Position numbers and translations under genes: made by a program
NCBI GenBank assembly: GCA_958510875.1
Contig: OY294068.1
Location: 195,386,315 to 195,450,314 of the forward strand
Origin: Endomychus coccineus
Lineage: Eukaryota > Arthropoda > Insecta > Coleoptera > Endomychidae
Direction: 5' to 3'
Length of the DNA stretch: 64,000 nt
Shown here: positions 1 through 11,214 of the stretch, in pieces
Position numbering within the stretch: the stretch's first letter is position 1
Layout: the number at the start of each line of letters is the position of its first letter
The notes under the pieces: model-generated
Told to the model about the DNA's origin: nothing
The model's database searches: none
Seen by the model: only the letters and a program-made list of their open reading frames with translations

Positions 1-1087
1 AAACGGAGATCTGAATTATAACGACATATAAATGGGAAACGACGAAAACTATTTTCTTTAATGCAAAAGGTTGATATTCCCTTGGGATGTGAGGATGTAT
101 GAAAAGCAAGCACGAAGGCTTCGTATGACATGTCTTTGAATAATTCGCGTGCAAAATAGTTGGAGATATTCAATAGTATGTCGACGGAAGATATCCCTCT
201 TGAGTAAACAGTGTGGCATCATAAAAACAACGATTTCATAAAGCAGTAAACCTTTGATGTCCGCAATCTAAAAGTAAGAAGGGGACGTTTTATATTTCCC
301 CATCTTCCATCGTCTCGGCCGCGATACATATTGGCTTGTAAGCGCTGGAAAATCAAAGGAACTCTATGAATAACAGAACAGAGTGATTGCAAATCTAGCG
401 GGTGGTAAATCCGTGGGAGTGAGGGCTTGGTGTGTTGTGCTCCTTCCCGACGGGAGTATGTAATTGTACCTCGACCGCTGGCTGATGTAAAATTCATGGA
501 TACGTCACCTTAAACTACGATTTATAGAGCACCTTCAAATAATTGACAGCCAAGAAATACGGCACATGATACCGGGGGTGGAATCGTTGTTTCATCCATC
601 AACCGCGCCGCCGGACTCTCTATCTCTCTCCGATATAATTGAACTCCGATAAAAACCGGAAAATCAGGTCAATAGCTCTGACGTGAAGAATATAATTTCT
701 TTAATGGAAGTTCGGGTTTTAGACATTTTTATGAGGTGTATTCCTACTTATCGAACTACGAATGGGTACTTATATGATGATTGGATATTACATCAATCAA
801 ATGTTGGTCGTTTCATGCATTTTACATCTGCTGCATTATAATAACATTGATTGTCAACCGTAATATGAATTATTAGCAAATCATCTGACAATCTTCATTA
901 TATCTTTGATATAGAACATGGAGATTCCCGGAATACAACGTTCTCAAAATAGAACACTGTTGAGGAACCTGAATAACTGGAGCATTTGTAGAGAGGAGAC
1001 AATAAAGAGACACTTGACCACTACCTACGATACCATTCGGATTAGCATCTCAAGAAACTGTACATTGATGATGAAGTGTAAAGAAAA
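1..1087. other. No gene recognised
   Basis: AT-rich sequence with scattered short ORFs. The 92-codon frame at 219-497 (minus) shows no domain, signal peptide or splice context. I see no repeat structure until the inverted duplication that starts near 1088. Confidence 0.5.
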
Positions 1088-1352
1088 AGAAATGCCATTG
1101 ATGAATAAATTGAACAGGAATGATCCAAGTAACCACCCTTGAGGAACACCTGAGGTGTCATGAAATGAATACGATTTTGAATCTCTATACTCTACATATT
1201 GATATCTATCAATGAAATTTTTACCTAAGTGATAGATATCAATATGTAGAGAAAGTAGGTCTTAAATCGTATTCATTTCATGTCACCTCTGGTGTACGTC
1301 AATGGTCAGTACTTGGACTACTCCTGTTCAATTTATTCATCAATGATATTTC
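1088..1352. repeat. Inverted duplication of an RT fragment
   Basis: Positions 1088-1211 are the reverse complement of 1230-1352 with modest divergence. The inner 22 bp of each arm (1190-1211 and 1230-1251) pair perfectly around an 18-bp spacer. Both arms encode the same stretch of a non-LTR reverse transcriptase around its GVPQG-type motif, in opposite orientations. This suggests a snap-back or twin-priming-like insertion, or a later palindromic duplication. Transcripts would form a long hairpin. Confidence 0.8.
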
Positions 1353-1868
1353 TCCTTTATTCGTCTGTTATTTCCTTCTTTACGCAGACGTTTTAAAACT
1401 TTACTCTGCAGTAAAACATTCTATATGTTGTATCTCAGTTCAGCAAGACTTTGGATGCACTCAGTACTTGGTGCGTAGCCAATCATCTGGAGCTTAGTAT
1501 TTGTAATTGCACTTGATGACTCTCAAGAAAATTACGTCTATTATTTAAAATTACAAATTTGTTGATATAGCCTTGCTCGTTCCTATAGTTTAAGAGACTT
1601 GGGAGTTTTGTTTAACGTGAAATTGTTATTTGTGTCTCAAATTGAATCTATTGTTTCTACCGCCTATAGAATGCTGGACTTCAATTTTACAGTAGTGATT
1701 CAAAATTGACATTATACAATTCGTTTGTTCATTCTTAGCTCAGATATGCTTCGCATGTGTGGAACCCGCATTATAAAATTTATATAAACGAAATGGAGCG
1801 AGCGAATCGGAGTTTCTCAAGATATTCAGCCTTCAAACCTGATGGTGATTATACATCTATTGGATTTT
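1230..1868 (+). pseudogene. Non-LTR retrotransposon RT fragment (Jockey/CR1-like)
   Basis: Reading from 1291, the frame gives GVRQWSVLG followed by FNLFINDIS. This is a diverged form of the RT motif GVPQGSVLGPLLF..YINDI. At 1381 the catalytic YADD box appears as YADV, so the second aspartate is lost. Downstream, stretches resembling the RT thumb and connection region continue in shifting frames with many stops to about 1868. A homologous, more complete copy lies at 46740-48560 on the minus strand, including the same short segment before the GVPQG motif. The clade is judged by motif style only. It is an inactive fragment. Confidence 0.75.
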
Positions 1869-1884
1869 CCCACTAGGCTCTATT

Positions 1885-2160
1885 CGATTTTAATCTTGGA
1901 AGTGAAAACCATGCTTTTGGGAAGCGAGTGCCAAGATATATATCCCTGTGGAAACCAACGTTGATGTGCACAACATAGAGTGATCTATCCGAGAGAAAAC
2001 TCGATAGTAAACGATTTTGGTGTTTTCTAGGTATTGGATGAGCTCGATGTTGAATGCTTTCTCCATCACTTTAGAAATCACAGATAATAGTGCAAAGGGT
2101 TTATAATTATTAGGAAGGGTCTTCTTTCCTGTTTTTGGAATGTGTTATTGAATGCTGATT
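1885..2160 (-). pseudogene. Non-LTR RT fragment, N-terminal part
   Basis: The minus strand reads PKTGKKTLPNNYKPFALLS then VISKVMEKAFNIELIQYLE. This is a clear version of the RT motif 'PK.GK....NYRPI.LLS...K..E......L..YL' of Jockey-type elements. It then runs into a segment resembling SFLSDRSLYVV, which normally lies further along the RT, so an internal deletion is likely. No catalytic motif is present. It abuts the plus-strand RT remnant ending near 1868, so two LINE scraps meet head-on here. Confidence 0.65.
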
Positions 2161-3178
2161 ATCGGAACGATTCAATTTTGCAAATAAACCTATAGCAGAG
2201 TTAAGTCAACGTGACAGCTATTGATAGCAACATGTAATTGTCACCCTAAAGTTTGGAAGCTTCTTTTGACTATTTTATTCTGTTGGGTTATTTCATTTAC
2301 TCTTTTAAATAAGAGATTACACGGGTATTTTCGAATCACTTCTTCTTGAAAATGGTTCGCCTTACAAAACGTCTCAGTAATACCTTTTTCGACCTAAATT
2401 GACTTAAAAAACTAGAAATTTTGTTAGAATATGGTTAAAAATGAAGCAGAAAATGTATTGCAGGTGCCCCGTAGGGCTGTCGGCCAGTACCATCTTTTAG
2501 CCACCATCTTTAAAGTGCTCTTTATTGAAACATTTTCGGACATATGTTTATATAAATTTTCTCGTTTATAATCACCTTGTGAGGTTTTGCAAATGAATTT
2601 CCGGACACCTGTATATTCGGTGGATGGAGCAGTTACTTTGTGACAGTATAATAACATGATATATGAGGAGAAGAATTCTTCTTCGTTTTACTTAGACAAT
2701 TCATTGGGATAATAATAATTGTGACTGCAATTATGATTAATTGCATCATCATTAAACTAAAACTACTGGTCTCTTGTGTTTTTGACTAAGATCTGTGCTT
2801 CTGATGGGTTGAAATAAGGCCAAATATTGTATAAACTAATTAGTACTATTATCATATGAGATGTGTTGAGACATGTCACGATTATTACTTTCAAATACGA
2901 TTTATACGTATATTTGAAAGTAAAATTTTTTCGAAGGCTTTCACACAAAAGAAAATCGTATTCACGATTCTCATATGTTACGTATAATGTCACGTAGAAC
3001 GATTGATAAGAAAAACAATAACGTTTCGATAAATTCAATAACTTTCAGAATCGTGGAGACAGTTCAGACCTTTCAAGTTTCATACGAATTGTGCAAACGA
3101 TGAAATGAATATTAGGAAAATGTCATCTGTGTTAGAGAGGAGAACCAAAGGGCAGACGAGGCGAGGCGAACCTTGTAT
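2161..3178. other. No gene recognised
   Basis: AT-rich, no coding signal. At 2601-2612 the bases CCGGACACCTGTA resemble one end of a Tc1/mariner-type terminal repeat, but no partner end was found nearby. Confidence 0.4.
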
Positions 3179-3303
3179 CAGCTGCCCGTTGAAATATATC
3201 TCAGCGTGCACTCCCTGCGGATGACAAGCAACAATGCAATCTCCTCGTGACGACTCCAGTTCTAGACCGCGCAATAGCTAACTGACATTTCAACGGGCAG
3301 GTG
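3179..3303. repeat. Small inverted-repeat element (about 125 bp)
   Basis: The 17-bp arms CAGCTGCCCGTTGAAAT (3179-3195) and its near-perfect reverse complement (3287-3303) enclose about 90 bp. The complementarity continues weakly for about 8 bp outward. It could be a very short MITE or foldback element. No target duplication was identified. Confidence 0.4.
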
Positions 3304-3761
3304 GCATGCAATATATACAGTGCTGCAAGTATGAGGGATGGGTAATACAACAGCCGTGACAAACACATTACGAAGGCCAGGAATATTTTTCGAATGATCC
3401 AAATGTCAATCAAATTGGCCGCTCATCGTTCTGCCGCTATTATGACTCATTTCATCATGGCCCCATGGAGAATTGTCTCTGATCTATTATAGATATCCAT
3501 CTTGGAATCCACGTCATATCTGAAGTAAATGTCGATGTTGCTCTAATCATTACATGCATCATCATGGCAGGCTGGAACTGAACACTTTGTGTTCAAATGA
3601 GTTATTTATTGTTGGTTGAGAGTTTATAATAAAATATTAAATAATTTTTTTTAGAATCTATTCCTGAAGTGAAATTTTAAATGGGACATTTCAAGGGAGG
3701 CGCTAGGGTTAGTCGATATTGGGAGCGACACCGTGAGCCTAACAACAACTGTTAGAGATAG

Positions 3762-5024
3762 ATGAAAAATCTTGGATTCAGGATGGATTACGCGAGACAG
3801 AAGCATGGCTTGATGAACATATGGGCATCAAGTTGTGCTATCCTCACGCGAAATCCTACCGGAATCCAGGAATTTTTAAGATCAGCTATCCGCGGAAGAC
3901 TACTATTTGAAGTAGGGATTATTGACTTAAAAAAGGCGTTTGATACTGTGAACCACTCAAAACTTTTACAGATATTAGATAACAATGGTATAAGAGGAAT
4001 ACCTCATGCACTGATGGCAAGTTATCTTTATGATAGAGAACAGTGTGTAGGGATTGATGGAATAATGAGTAGTAGCAGGACAGTGCATTGTGGAATTCCT
4101 CAAGGCACTGTCTTGGGACCCTCATTATTCAACATATATATAAATGATTTGTTTGATATAGAAATAATTGGAAATATCATTGGTTTCGCGGATGACACGG
4201 TTATATTTTATAAAGACACTTGTTGGAAGGTTTTGAAACAAAAAGTCGAAAAAGACCTTGAAATAATACTTGAGTGGTTCAACAGTAAGTTGCCTACTGT
4301 TAACATTAACAAAACATATTTTGTACCTTTCACATCATACGCTAATAAATTACCAGAATTTCAAACACTTAACATTAAAACTTCAAAAATTGATACTACA
4401 ATCACATCATTAACACATATTACATACTTAGGCGTTACAATAGATAGTCACCTCAGATGGAATTTTCATATAAATAATCTGATCAAAAGACTAAGGTGTT
4501 TAATATATAAATTCAAAGTTTTTGAACAAGTACTGAACATTAAGGAGTTAATTATTCTGTATCATGCTTTATTAGAACCTCACCTTAACTATGGCATTGT
4601 GGCATGGGGAGGTGCTACTAAAAATTATCTAAACCGGCTTCAAATAATGCAAAAATGGATTATGAAAATTATATATGGTAAGCAGTACACATACCCTACA
4701 GAACTCTTATTTGCGCACTCAAGATTAAAAGACCTAAGGCAACTTTTCTTTACTGCTGTAATGATATGGCAATATAAAAATAAACATTTGCTACAAACCT
4801 TTGACCATCCATATAGTACACGTGCTAAGCTTACGGAGGCTAAAATTCCAAAAATAGATAAGACCATAGCACAACGATGTCATACATATCTAGGACCTAA
4901 ATTTTATAATAAACTACCTCCTGAAATTGAAGCGGTTAATTCATTAAGCTTGTTTAAATGTAAGTTGAATGTATGGATGAAAAAGATTCCAAGATTAAAC
5001 ATACATGAAATGGTAAACAACTAA
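3762..5024 (+). CDS. Non-LTR retrotransposon reverse transcriptase, 5'-truncated (Jockey/CR1-like)
   Basis: An uninterrupted 420-codon frame. Residues 1-49 come from the satellite/PLE-like flank and not from the element. The LINE proper starts near residue 50. RT landmarks are IDLKKAFDTVNH (54-65, first catalytic Asp at 61), GIPQGTVLGP (111-120) and GFADDTVIFY (141-150, catalytic DD at 144-145), followed by a full thumb and a conserved C-terminal region ending PPEIEAV..LSLFKCKLNVW. The N-terminal RT, the endonuclease and ORF1 are missing, as expected of a dead-on-arrival 5' truncation. The intact frame and catalytic residues imply a recent insertion. The first ATG is probably fortuitous and there is no evidence of expression. 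Confidence 0.9.
   Translation: MKNLGFRMDYARQKHGLMNIWASSCAILTRNPTGIQEFLRSAIRGRLLFEVGIIDLKKAFDTVNHSKLLQILDNNGIRGIPHALMASYLYDREQCVGIDGIMSSSRTVHCGIPQGTVLGPSLFNIYINDLFDIEIIGNIIGFADDTVIFYKDTCWKVLKQKVEKDLEIILEWFNSKLPTVNINKTYFVPFTSYANKLPEFQTLNIKTSKIDTTITSLTHITYLGVTIDSHLRWNFHINNLIKRLRCLIYKFKVFEQVLNIKELIILYHALLEPHLNYGIVAWGGATKNYLNRLQIMQKWIMKIIYGKQYTYPTELLFAHSRLKDLRQLFFTAVMIWQYKNKHLLQTFDHPYSTRAKLTEAKIPKIDKTIAQRCHTYLGPKFYNKLPPEIEAVNSLSLFKCKLNVWMKKIPRLNIHEMVNN
3824..3907 (+). repeat. PLE-terminus/satellite composite sequence
   Basis: This 84-bp block aligns without gaps, at very roughly three quarters identity by eye, with the reverse complement of 56560-56644. There the block directly follows the hammerhead-like motif at the 3' end of a Penelope-like element. 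Its second half, from about 3860, matches the 112-bp satellite monomer (CCGGAAGCCAAGAATTTT onward to GACTACTATT). It marks the left remnant of the satellite locus, cut off from the main array by the LINE at 3908-5358. Confidence 0.75.
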
Positions 5025-5358
5025 AAATACTAGAATCAACTTTATTTTACATTCATCGTTTTTCACGTATTGTGAACACACATAAGAAAACTCGTATCTG
5101 ATAAAGTATATGACACATCTTATTTTGTGATTTCTTGGTAACAGTCCAGAGCTATAACTAATATTTTTGAACATTTTCTATTATTTCTTGTTAAGTCCAT
5201 CATCATTACTAAATAAATTACCAAATAGTAATTACCGCACATACAAGTATCAATCTGATACTTAAAGTGACATATGTTCTGTTTATTTACAAGGAAATAA
5301 CTGTTATAAACATGTATCAATTATATATGTGTAAATAAACATTATTATTATTAGTATA
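5025..5358 (+). other. 3' UTR and ATT-repeat tail of the LINE
   Basis: AT-rich 3' UTR after the RT stop. It contains AATAAA near 5334 and ends in a short (ATT)n run at 5341-5353. The satellite starts directly after. A similar (TTA)n tail ends the LINE remnant at 11.2 kb, so both may use simple-repeat 3' tails in place of poly(A). Confidence 0.7.
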
Positions 5359-7110
5359 ATGTAAGCTAGGAAAACGAAGAATATTTCATACGTGTTTCAA
5401 AAGTAGTCCGTAAGCCAAACAGTTTCAAGGTTAGAGAGCCGCGAAAGACTACTATTCAAAATGAAGATGGATGTAAGCTAGGAAATCGGAGAATATTTTA
5501 TACGTATTCCAAAAGTAGTCCGGAAGCCAAGAATTTTCAAGATTAGAGATACGCGGAAGACTACTATTCAAAATAAAGATACATGTAAGCTAGGAAAACG
5601 GAGAACATTCTACACGTATTCCGAAAGTAGTCTAGAAGTCAAGAATTCCCAACATTAGCCATCCGTGGAAGACTACTATTCAAAATAGAGATAGATGTAA
5701 GCTGGGAAAACAGAGAATATTTTACACGTATTCTGAAAGTATTTCGGAAGCCAAGAATTTTAAAGATTAGCCATCCTCGGAAGACCATCAGTCGGAATAG
5801 AGATAGATGTAAGCTGAGAAAACAAAAAATATTTTACACGTATTCCGAAAGTAGTCCGGAAGCCAAGAATTTTCAAGATTAGAGATACGCGGAAGACTAC
5901 TATTCAAAATGAAGATACATGTAAGCTAGGAAAACGAAGAATATTCTACACGTATTACGAAAGTAGTCTAGAAGTCAAGAATTCCCAACATTAGCCATCC
6001 GTGGAAGACTACTATTCAAAATAGAGATAGATGTAAGCTGGGAAAACAGAGAATATTTTACACGTATTCCGAAAGTAGTCCACAAGCCAAGAATTTTCAA
6101 GATTAGAGATACGCGGAAGACTACTATTCAAAATAAAGATACATGTAAGCTAGGAAAACGAAGAATATTCTACACGTATTACGAAAGTAGTCTAGAAGTC
6201 AAGAATTCCCAACATTAGCCATCCGTGGAAGACTACTATTCAAAATAGAGATAGATGTAAGCTGGGAAAACAGAGAATATTTTACACGTATTCCGAAAGT
6301 AGTCCACAAACCAAGAATTTTCAAGATTAGAGATACGCGGAAGACTACTATTCAAAATAAAGATACATGTAAGCTAGGAAAACGAAGAATATTCTACACG
6401 TATCACGAAAGTAGTCTAGAAGTCAAGAATTCCCAACATTAGCCATCCGTGGAAGACTACTATTCAAAGTAGAGATAGATGTAAGCTGGGAAAACAGAGA
6501 ATATTTTACACGTATTCCGAAAGTAGTCCGGAAGCCAAGAATTTTCAAGATTAGAGATACGCGGAAGACTACTATTCAAAATGAAGATACATGTAAGCTA
6601 GGAAAACGGAGAATATTCTACCCGTATTACGAGAGTAGTCTAGAAGTCAAGAATTCCCAACATTAGCCATCCGTGGAAGACTACTATTCAAAATAGAGAT
6701 AGATGTAAGCTGGGAAAACAGAGAATATCTTACACGTATTCCGAAAGTAGTCCACAAGCCAAGAATTTTCAAGATTAGAGATACGCGGAAGACTACTATT
6801 CAAAATAAAGATACATGTAAGCTAGGAAAACGAAGAATATTCTACACGTATTACGAAAGTAGTCTAGAAGTCAAGAATTCCCAACATTAGCCATCCGTGG
6901 AAGACTACTATAAAATAGAGATAGATGTAAGCTTGGAAAACAGAGAATATTTTACACGTATTCTGAAAGTATTCCGGAAGCCAAGAATTTTAAAGATCAG
7001 CCATCCTCGAAAGACCATCAGTCGGAATAGAGATAGATGTAAGCTGGGAAAGTAGTCCGCAAGCCAAGAATTTTCAAGATTAGCTATCCGCGGAAGACTA
7101 CTATTCAAAA
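5359..7110 (+). repeat. 112-bp satellite array, about 16 monomers with a 224-bp dimeric higher-order repeat
   Basis: The phrase ATGTAAGCT recurs at 5359, 5471, 5583, 5695, 5807, 5919, 6031, 6143, 6255, 6367, 6479, 6591, 6703, 6815, 6925 and 7037. The step is always 112 bp except one of 110, explained by a 2-bp loss near 6911. Monomers fall into types. A has AATTCCCAACATTAGCCATC. B has AATTTTCAAGATTAGAGATAC. C has CATCCTC followed by GACCATCAGTCGG. From 5807 to 6924 B and A alternate strictly in five dimers. C monomers stand at 5695 and 6925 on each side. The last monomer is internally deleted. ORFs across the array are by-products of the phase. Confidence 0.95.
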
Positions 7111-9867
7111 TTAAAATTTTAGGATATGAAAATTTGCCAATTTAGATGTTCTTCTTCTTTTATGTATTCTAATCAACATCATTATATTGTTCGTTCGATG
7201 ATAATTAAATTTCTTAAATAACAATGGGCGCTTTTGCTAAATTGGCAGTAGAAAAAAAATGTCTGGAAGTGCCATTGAGTTGATGGCTTTTACCAGTTTC
7301 CGGATTTATTGGACATCAAGGTAGTCGGCAGTCTATTCTAAATAAACATGTTTTTCTAAAATTTCAATTTATATTACTGGATGGAGTAATAGGGCATCAC
7401 AATATAATTAAATGTTGTAACAATAATTATGATACACAAATTTTGTACATCTAGAAAATTCTGCAGATGTAACTAAAACTCAATTTGGATGGGAAAAAAA
7501 TGCGTCAGTACGAATCTAACAACGATAAATATTGAACTTTTCGGGAATACTTCAAAAGTCCTTGGGAGAAAAAAAAATACTTACAGTAAAAAGACAATAC
7601 TGTGAGATAAAAACAATAAAAAATTGTGAGAAATTTTTCTTAACAGTTTCACGTGTATACGGAAATGAATGAGTACTTGGGAATGATTGAAATTGAATAC
7701 TTGCGTTTAGATCGATCAAAATTTCCTCCATATCAGACTGCTAATGATCTATCTTTTTGCCTAATATATGAGCTTCATTTGTTTGAATTTTGATGATGAT
7801 TCATGGACGTTGAACATGATATTTCTAATAGTTTATTCACCAAATCACTAAATTTCAATTCTACTTGTAGTTCCGTGATGAAACAAAATCCCTAGGGGAA
7901 TATTTCTCTTAGAAATTTGCCACAGGTGCTTTCTTGATAACTAACCAATGTAGAATATGCCGTTCCATATTATGGTTGTACAGGAACAATATTATTGCTC
8001 TTGAATGAATGACAAAACTGTTTCTGCAACAACAGCGTGGAATTTCTAATAAAATCTATTAAACGTGAAGTGAAATTATTATTATGGAAATCTGATTAAC
8101 ACGGCAAATGACGTAGATGTACGAGAGGATTAGTGCATGAATGCTTTCGATGAATTATGGAAATTTCAGTGCAGCCTATTCTATCCACAATCGAATTAGT
8201 CATTTGATCAGAATAGATTGAATAGTAGAACTAAATTCGGAAATTGATGAGGATCAAATTTCAGATCAACTGAATTCGATGTATTTCCATGGATAATGCT
8301 TTTTATTCTTCCGTTTTGACATTTCGGTATATTTTGTTAATAGTTATTCATTGGCAACCAGAGTTACAAAAGATTCAATAAGCTAAGAGCCGAATGGTGG
8401 CTCTCCATTGGCGAGTGAGGTCTTCTCCAGTAGTAGTTCCTCCTTAGTCTTCCTTTATATTACTTGAGTATTTCCTTTTGTGTCTTCTTGTATTTTGTGG
8501 TATTTAACGTTATACGTTACTGAGATTCTGATTGATTAAATAATGTTAATAACGGTTTCCGCTTGGAATTATAGATAATTAAACTTGAAAAAAGACTATG
8601 ACTGACATCTGTGACTTAATAGAAATCAATTATTTTACTAATGCGCAAAATTTCGAGAAAGAGGTCGCTGCAGTGGTAGAATTATTAGTTGAGTAATTAG
8701 GAGCAGGGACATGGGAGTGTAATCGATATGAATTTATTATACGCAGTAGGCAATATCAATTAAGACATCAACAACTGTCCGACTTCGTAATTCCCACTCG
8801 ATATACTTAACACAGTGATCCAAGTAGTTCTATCATTCTATAAAACTCCAATAACCACCATTCATCGAAACCAAACGTCATTGGGATGTGTTTGCTATAG
8901 TTACTAGTTATGTCAGGGTGAGTGATCTTTTCCTGTTGTAAAGATATTTCCATGCCCGGTACTCTTCAGAGATCCCGTTTGATATTGCAGAAAGTTGTCA
9001 AGAAAATGATTGGATTCAGTTAAATTCTGACGATAAGAACAGATGGGTTTGAAGGATTGAGTAATTGTTATAACCGCAGTATGGGTTCGTCACGTTTCAA
9101 TGTGTCACTAACAACCACTGATATTTTCATAATCTTTCATTAACAGATGGGAAATGCAATAGATACTAACTTGGTAATACGTCGTAGATGCTCCTGGTGT
9201 CGGAAAGTATTTATCTGTTTGAGAGTGCGTCAAAACCAGGCAAAACCCAATTAAACGAAAGCTCTATAAAATAATGATCCACATTTAGAAATACAAAAGT
9301 AATTGTCTCGTTCAAGTGCAATCTAATTCAACACAATCAAATTGCTAGGAAAATTAATTTACTTATCACCGTAAATCCATCTTCTCCAGACTTTCTCGGA
9401 GATAAATATTGAACAAACTTCCAATTCATCTTATACGTTGTGTTGATTTTAGAATAATTGCAATAAAGCAATGAGTAGTCAGGATTACTTAATGAAACTA
9501 TTAAGGGAAAATTCCTGAACCAATGAAACTATTCTTGGGATCAACAATATAAATCAAGATTACAACTCAATAAATGACCGACGTAAGATTCAAGACCAAA
9601 CCAAAGTATATTATGATATTGCCAAAAGTTATCCATATTGTAAAATTGAAGACTATCATGTTTGTTACTTCCGTTACTCGAGACTCAACGTTATTACGCC
9701 ATATTAAGACTGTATTCAAATACAATTGTAATGCATAACTTCAACAATAAAATGACTTATAGGTGTTTTCATTCTAGGTACATTTTGATGGATCATGTGA
9801 CAGCAAGTGTCAGTATAAATAAGCTTATATTATAGTGTGAACAATTGCGGAAGTCAATATCATTTAT
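7111..9867. other. No gene recognised
   Basis: About 2.8 kb of AT-rich sequence with no ORF of note and no repeat or transposon signature that I could see. Confidence 0.5.
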
Positions 9868-10135
9868 ACCCATATCATAGTCAAAGTATACCAGGTCTGC
9901 CGGAGCTTCTCTTCCATCGTTTCTCGCGCTGAGTGGCGTCACCCAGCTCCTCCAATCACAGCCTTGCTCTCATCAGCTCGTCACCGGCACGTAACAACAT
10001 CATATTATGTCGTCGTCTATGACATTAATGACATTAAATAAACGAAATAAACGACCAATCAGATTGCACTAAAATTTTAAAAAGAGTAGAAGGGAGGCTC
10101 CGGTAGACTTGGTATACTTTGACTATGACCCATAT
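9868..10135. mobile_element. hAT-type MITE with 8-bp target duplication
   Basis: The element is 9876-10127 (252 bp). Terminal inverted repeats of about 35 bp begin CATAGTCAAAGTATACC at the left and end with its complement at the right. Flanking both ends is the identical octamer ACCCATAT (9868-9875 and 10128-10135), the target-site duplication size typical of the hAT superfamily. It has no coding capacity and is richer in G+C than its surroundings. It sits at the 5' edge of the LINE remnant that follows. Confidence 0.85.
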
Positions 10136-11214
10136 ACGTTTACACCATATACAATTATATACCAACCCAAACATCCACAACTATGAAACTATTCAAAATC
10201 TCATCAATTCCAACCTACAAACCATTACAGATTTAGCTATGCAACACAACTTAAAATTGAATTAAAATAAATGTCACTTGATGCTTTTTGCTAATGGAAA
10301 GAATAAGGCTTTTGTCTCAAAAAACCTCACTATTAAAATTCATGACACCATTCTACCTTTTGTGAATTCCATAAAAACCTTGGTATCATTTTTGACTCTG
10401 ACCTAAAATTTGATTTGCATTCGGATGAATTACTTAGAAAGCGTTTGGTACTCTCAAACTGATTTACTCAAATGGACATTATTTTAGTCAATCAATCAGG
10501 AAACCTCTTAAAGAGTCGTTGGTATTTTCACGGTTTAACTATGGTGATATTGTGTACAGCAATCTTTTGAGTAAATTCGATCTAAGTCGGAAACGGAAGG
10601 TACAGAACGTCTGTTGTAGATTTGTCTACTCTTTAAGAAAATAAAATCATGTCTCTAGCAAAATCATTGAACTGAACTGGTTGACAATATATAATCGTAC
10701 TAATTACAATCTTTGCAACTTTGTGTAGAGAGTTTTAACTTCCGATACTCCTACGTCCCTTTCCCATAAACTGTTTCCTAGATCTATGCTATATTCATTG
10801 AATGTTCCTCGTCATAAAACGTCATTGTTCCAGAGGTCGTTATCTCTCCGTCAAATTCTACAACTCACTGTTAATCAATTGTATGCAATTTTCTAAAACA
10901 AAAATTAGAATCATCCTGAGATAACACTTCCCGATTACTAACTTGAACTGGAATGTCTTTTTTTGAATCGTATTAGCCTTTACTTTCCTTGTAACATTAT
11001 TCCATCTAGGTACCTATGTTGTAAATGAATTATTGTCATGTGTCACGTTCAAACATCTCCTTTTTCCCTTTCTTTTTTTTTTCCATTTATCACATCAGCT
11101 GACTTTATCTGTACATCTTAGGTTAAGTGTAATAGTAGCCTTTGGATAAACTGCGCCCATTTTGTACCTCCACTAATGAAGACGATTTATTATTATTATT
11201 ATTATTATTATTAT
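10136..11214 (+). pseudogene. Non-LTR retrotransposon RT C-terminal remnant with (TTA)n tail
   Basis: Joining frames across several indels gives a typical Jockey-like RT end. It starts just after the YADD position, where two histidine codons seem to replace the two Asp codons. It continues LNQ/LKLN..KCHLM, then IKTLG-type and FDSDLKFDLH segments, then FNYGDIVYSNLLSKFDL, and a C-terminal NVPRHKT...FQRSLSLR segment. The 3' UTR ends in nine or so TTA repeats (11186-11214). Many stops and frameshifts show an old copy. The family resembles, but is not identical to, the LINE at 3.9 kb. Confidence 0.7.

Noticed and set aside
6908..7108. Minus-strand ORF sharing a LPRIANLENSW-like peptide with ORFs at 3788-3985 and 56558-56794
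   Set aside because: The shared peptide follows from DNA homology of the satellite/PLE composite, read antisense. There is no start, domain or conservation beyond the repeat.
5359..7110. Regularly spaced repeats as a CRISPR-like array
   Set aside because: The entire 112-bp unit repeats, with no unique spacers, in eukaryotic DNA. It is a satellite.
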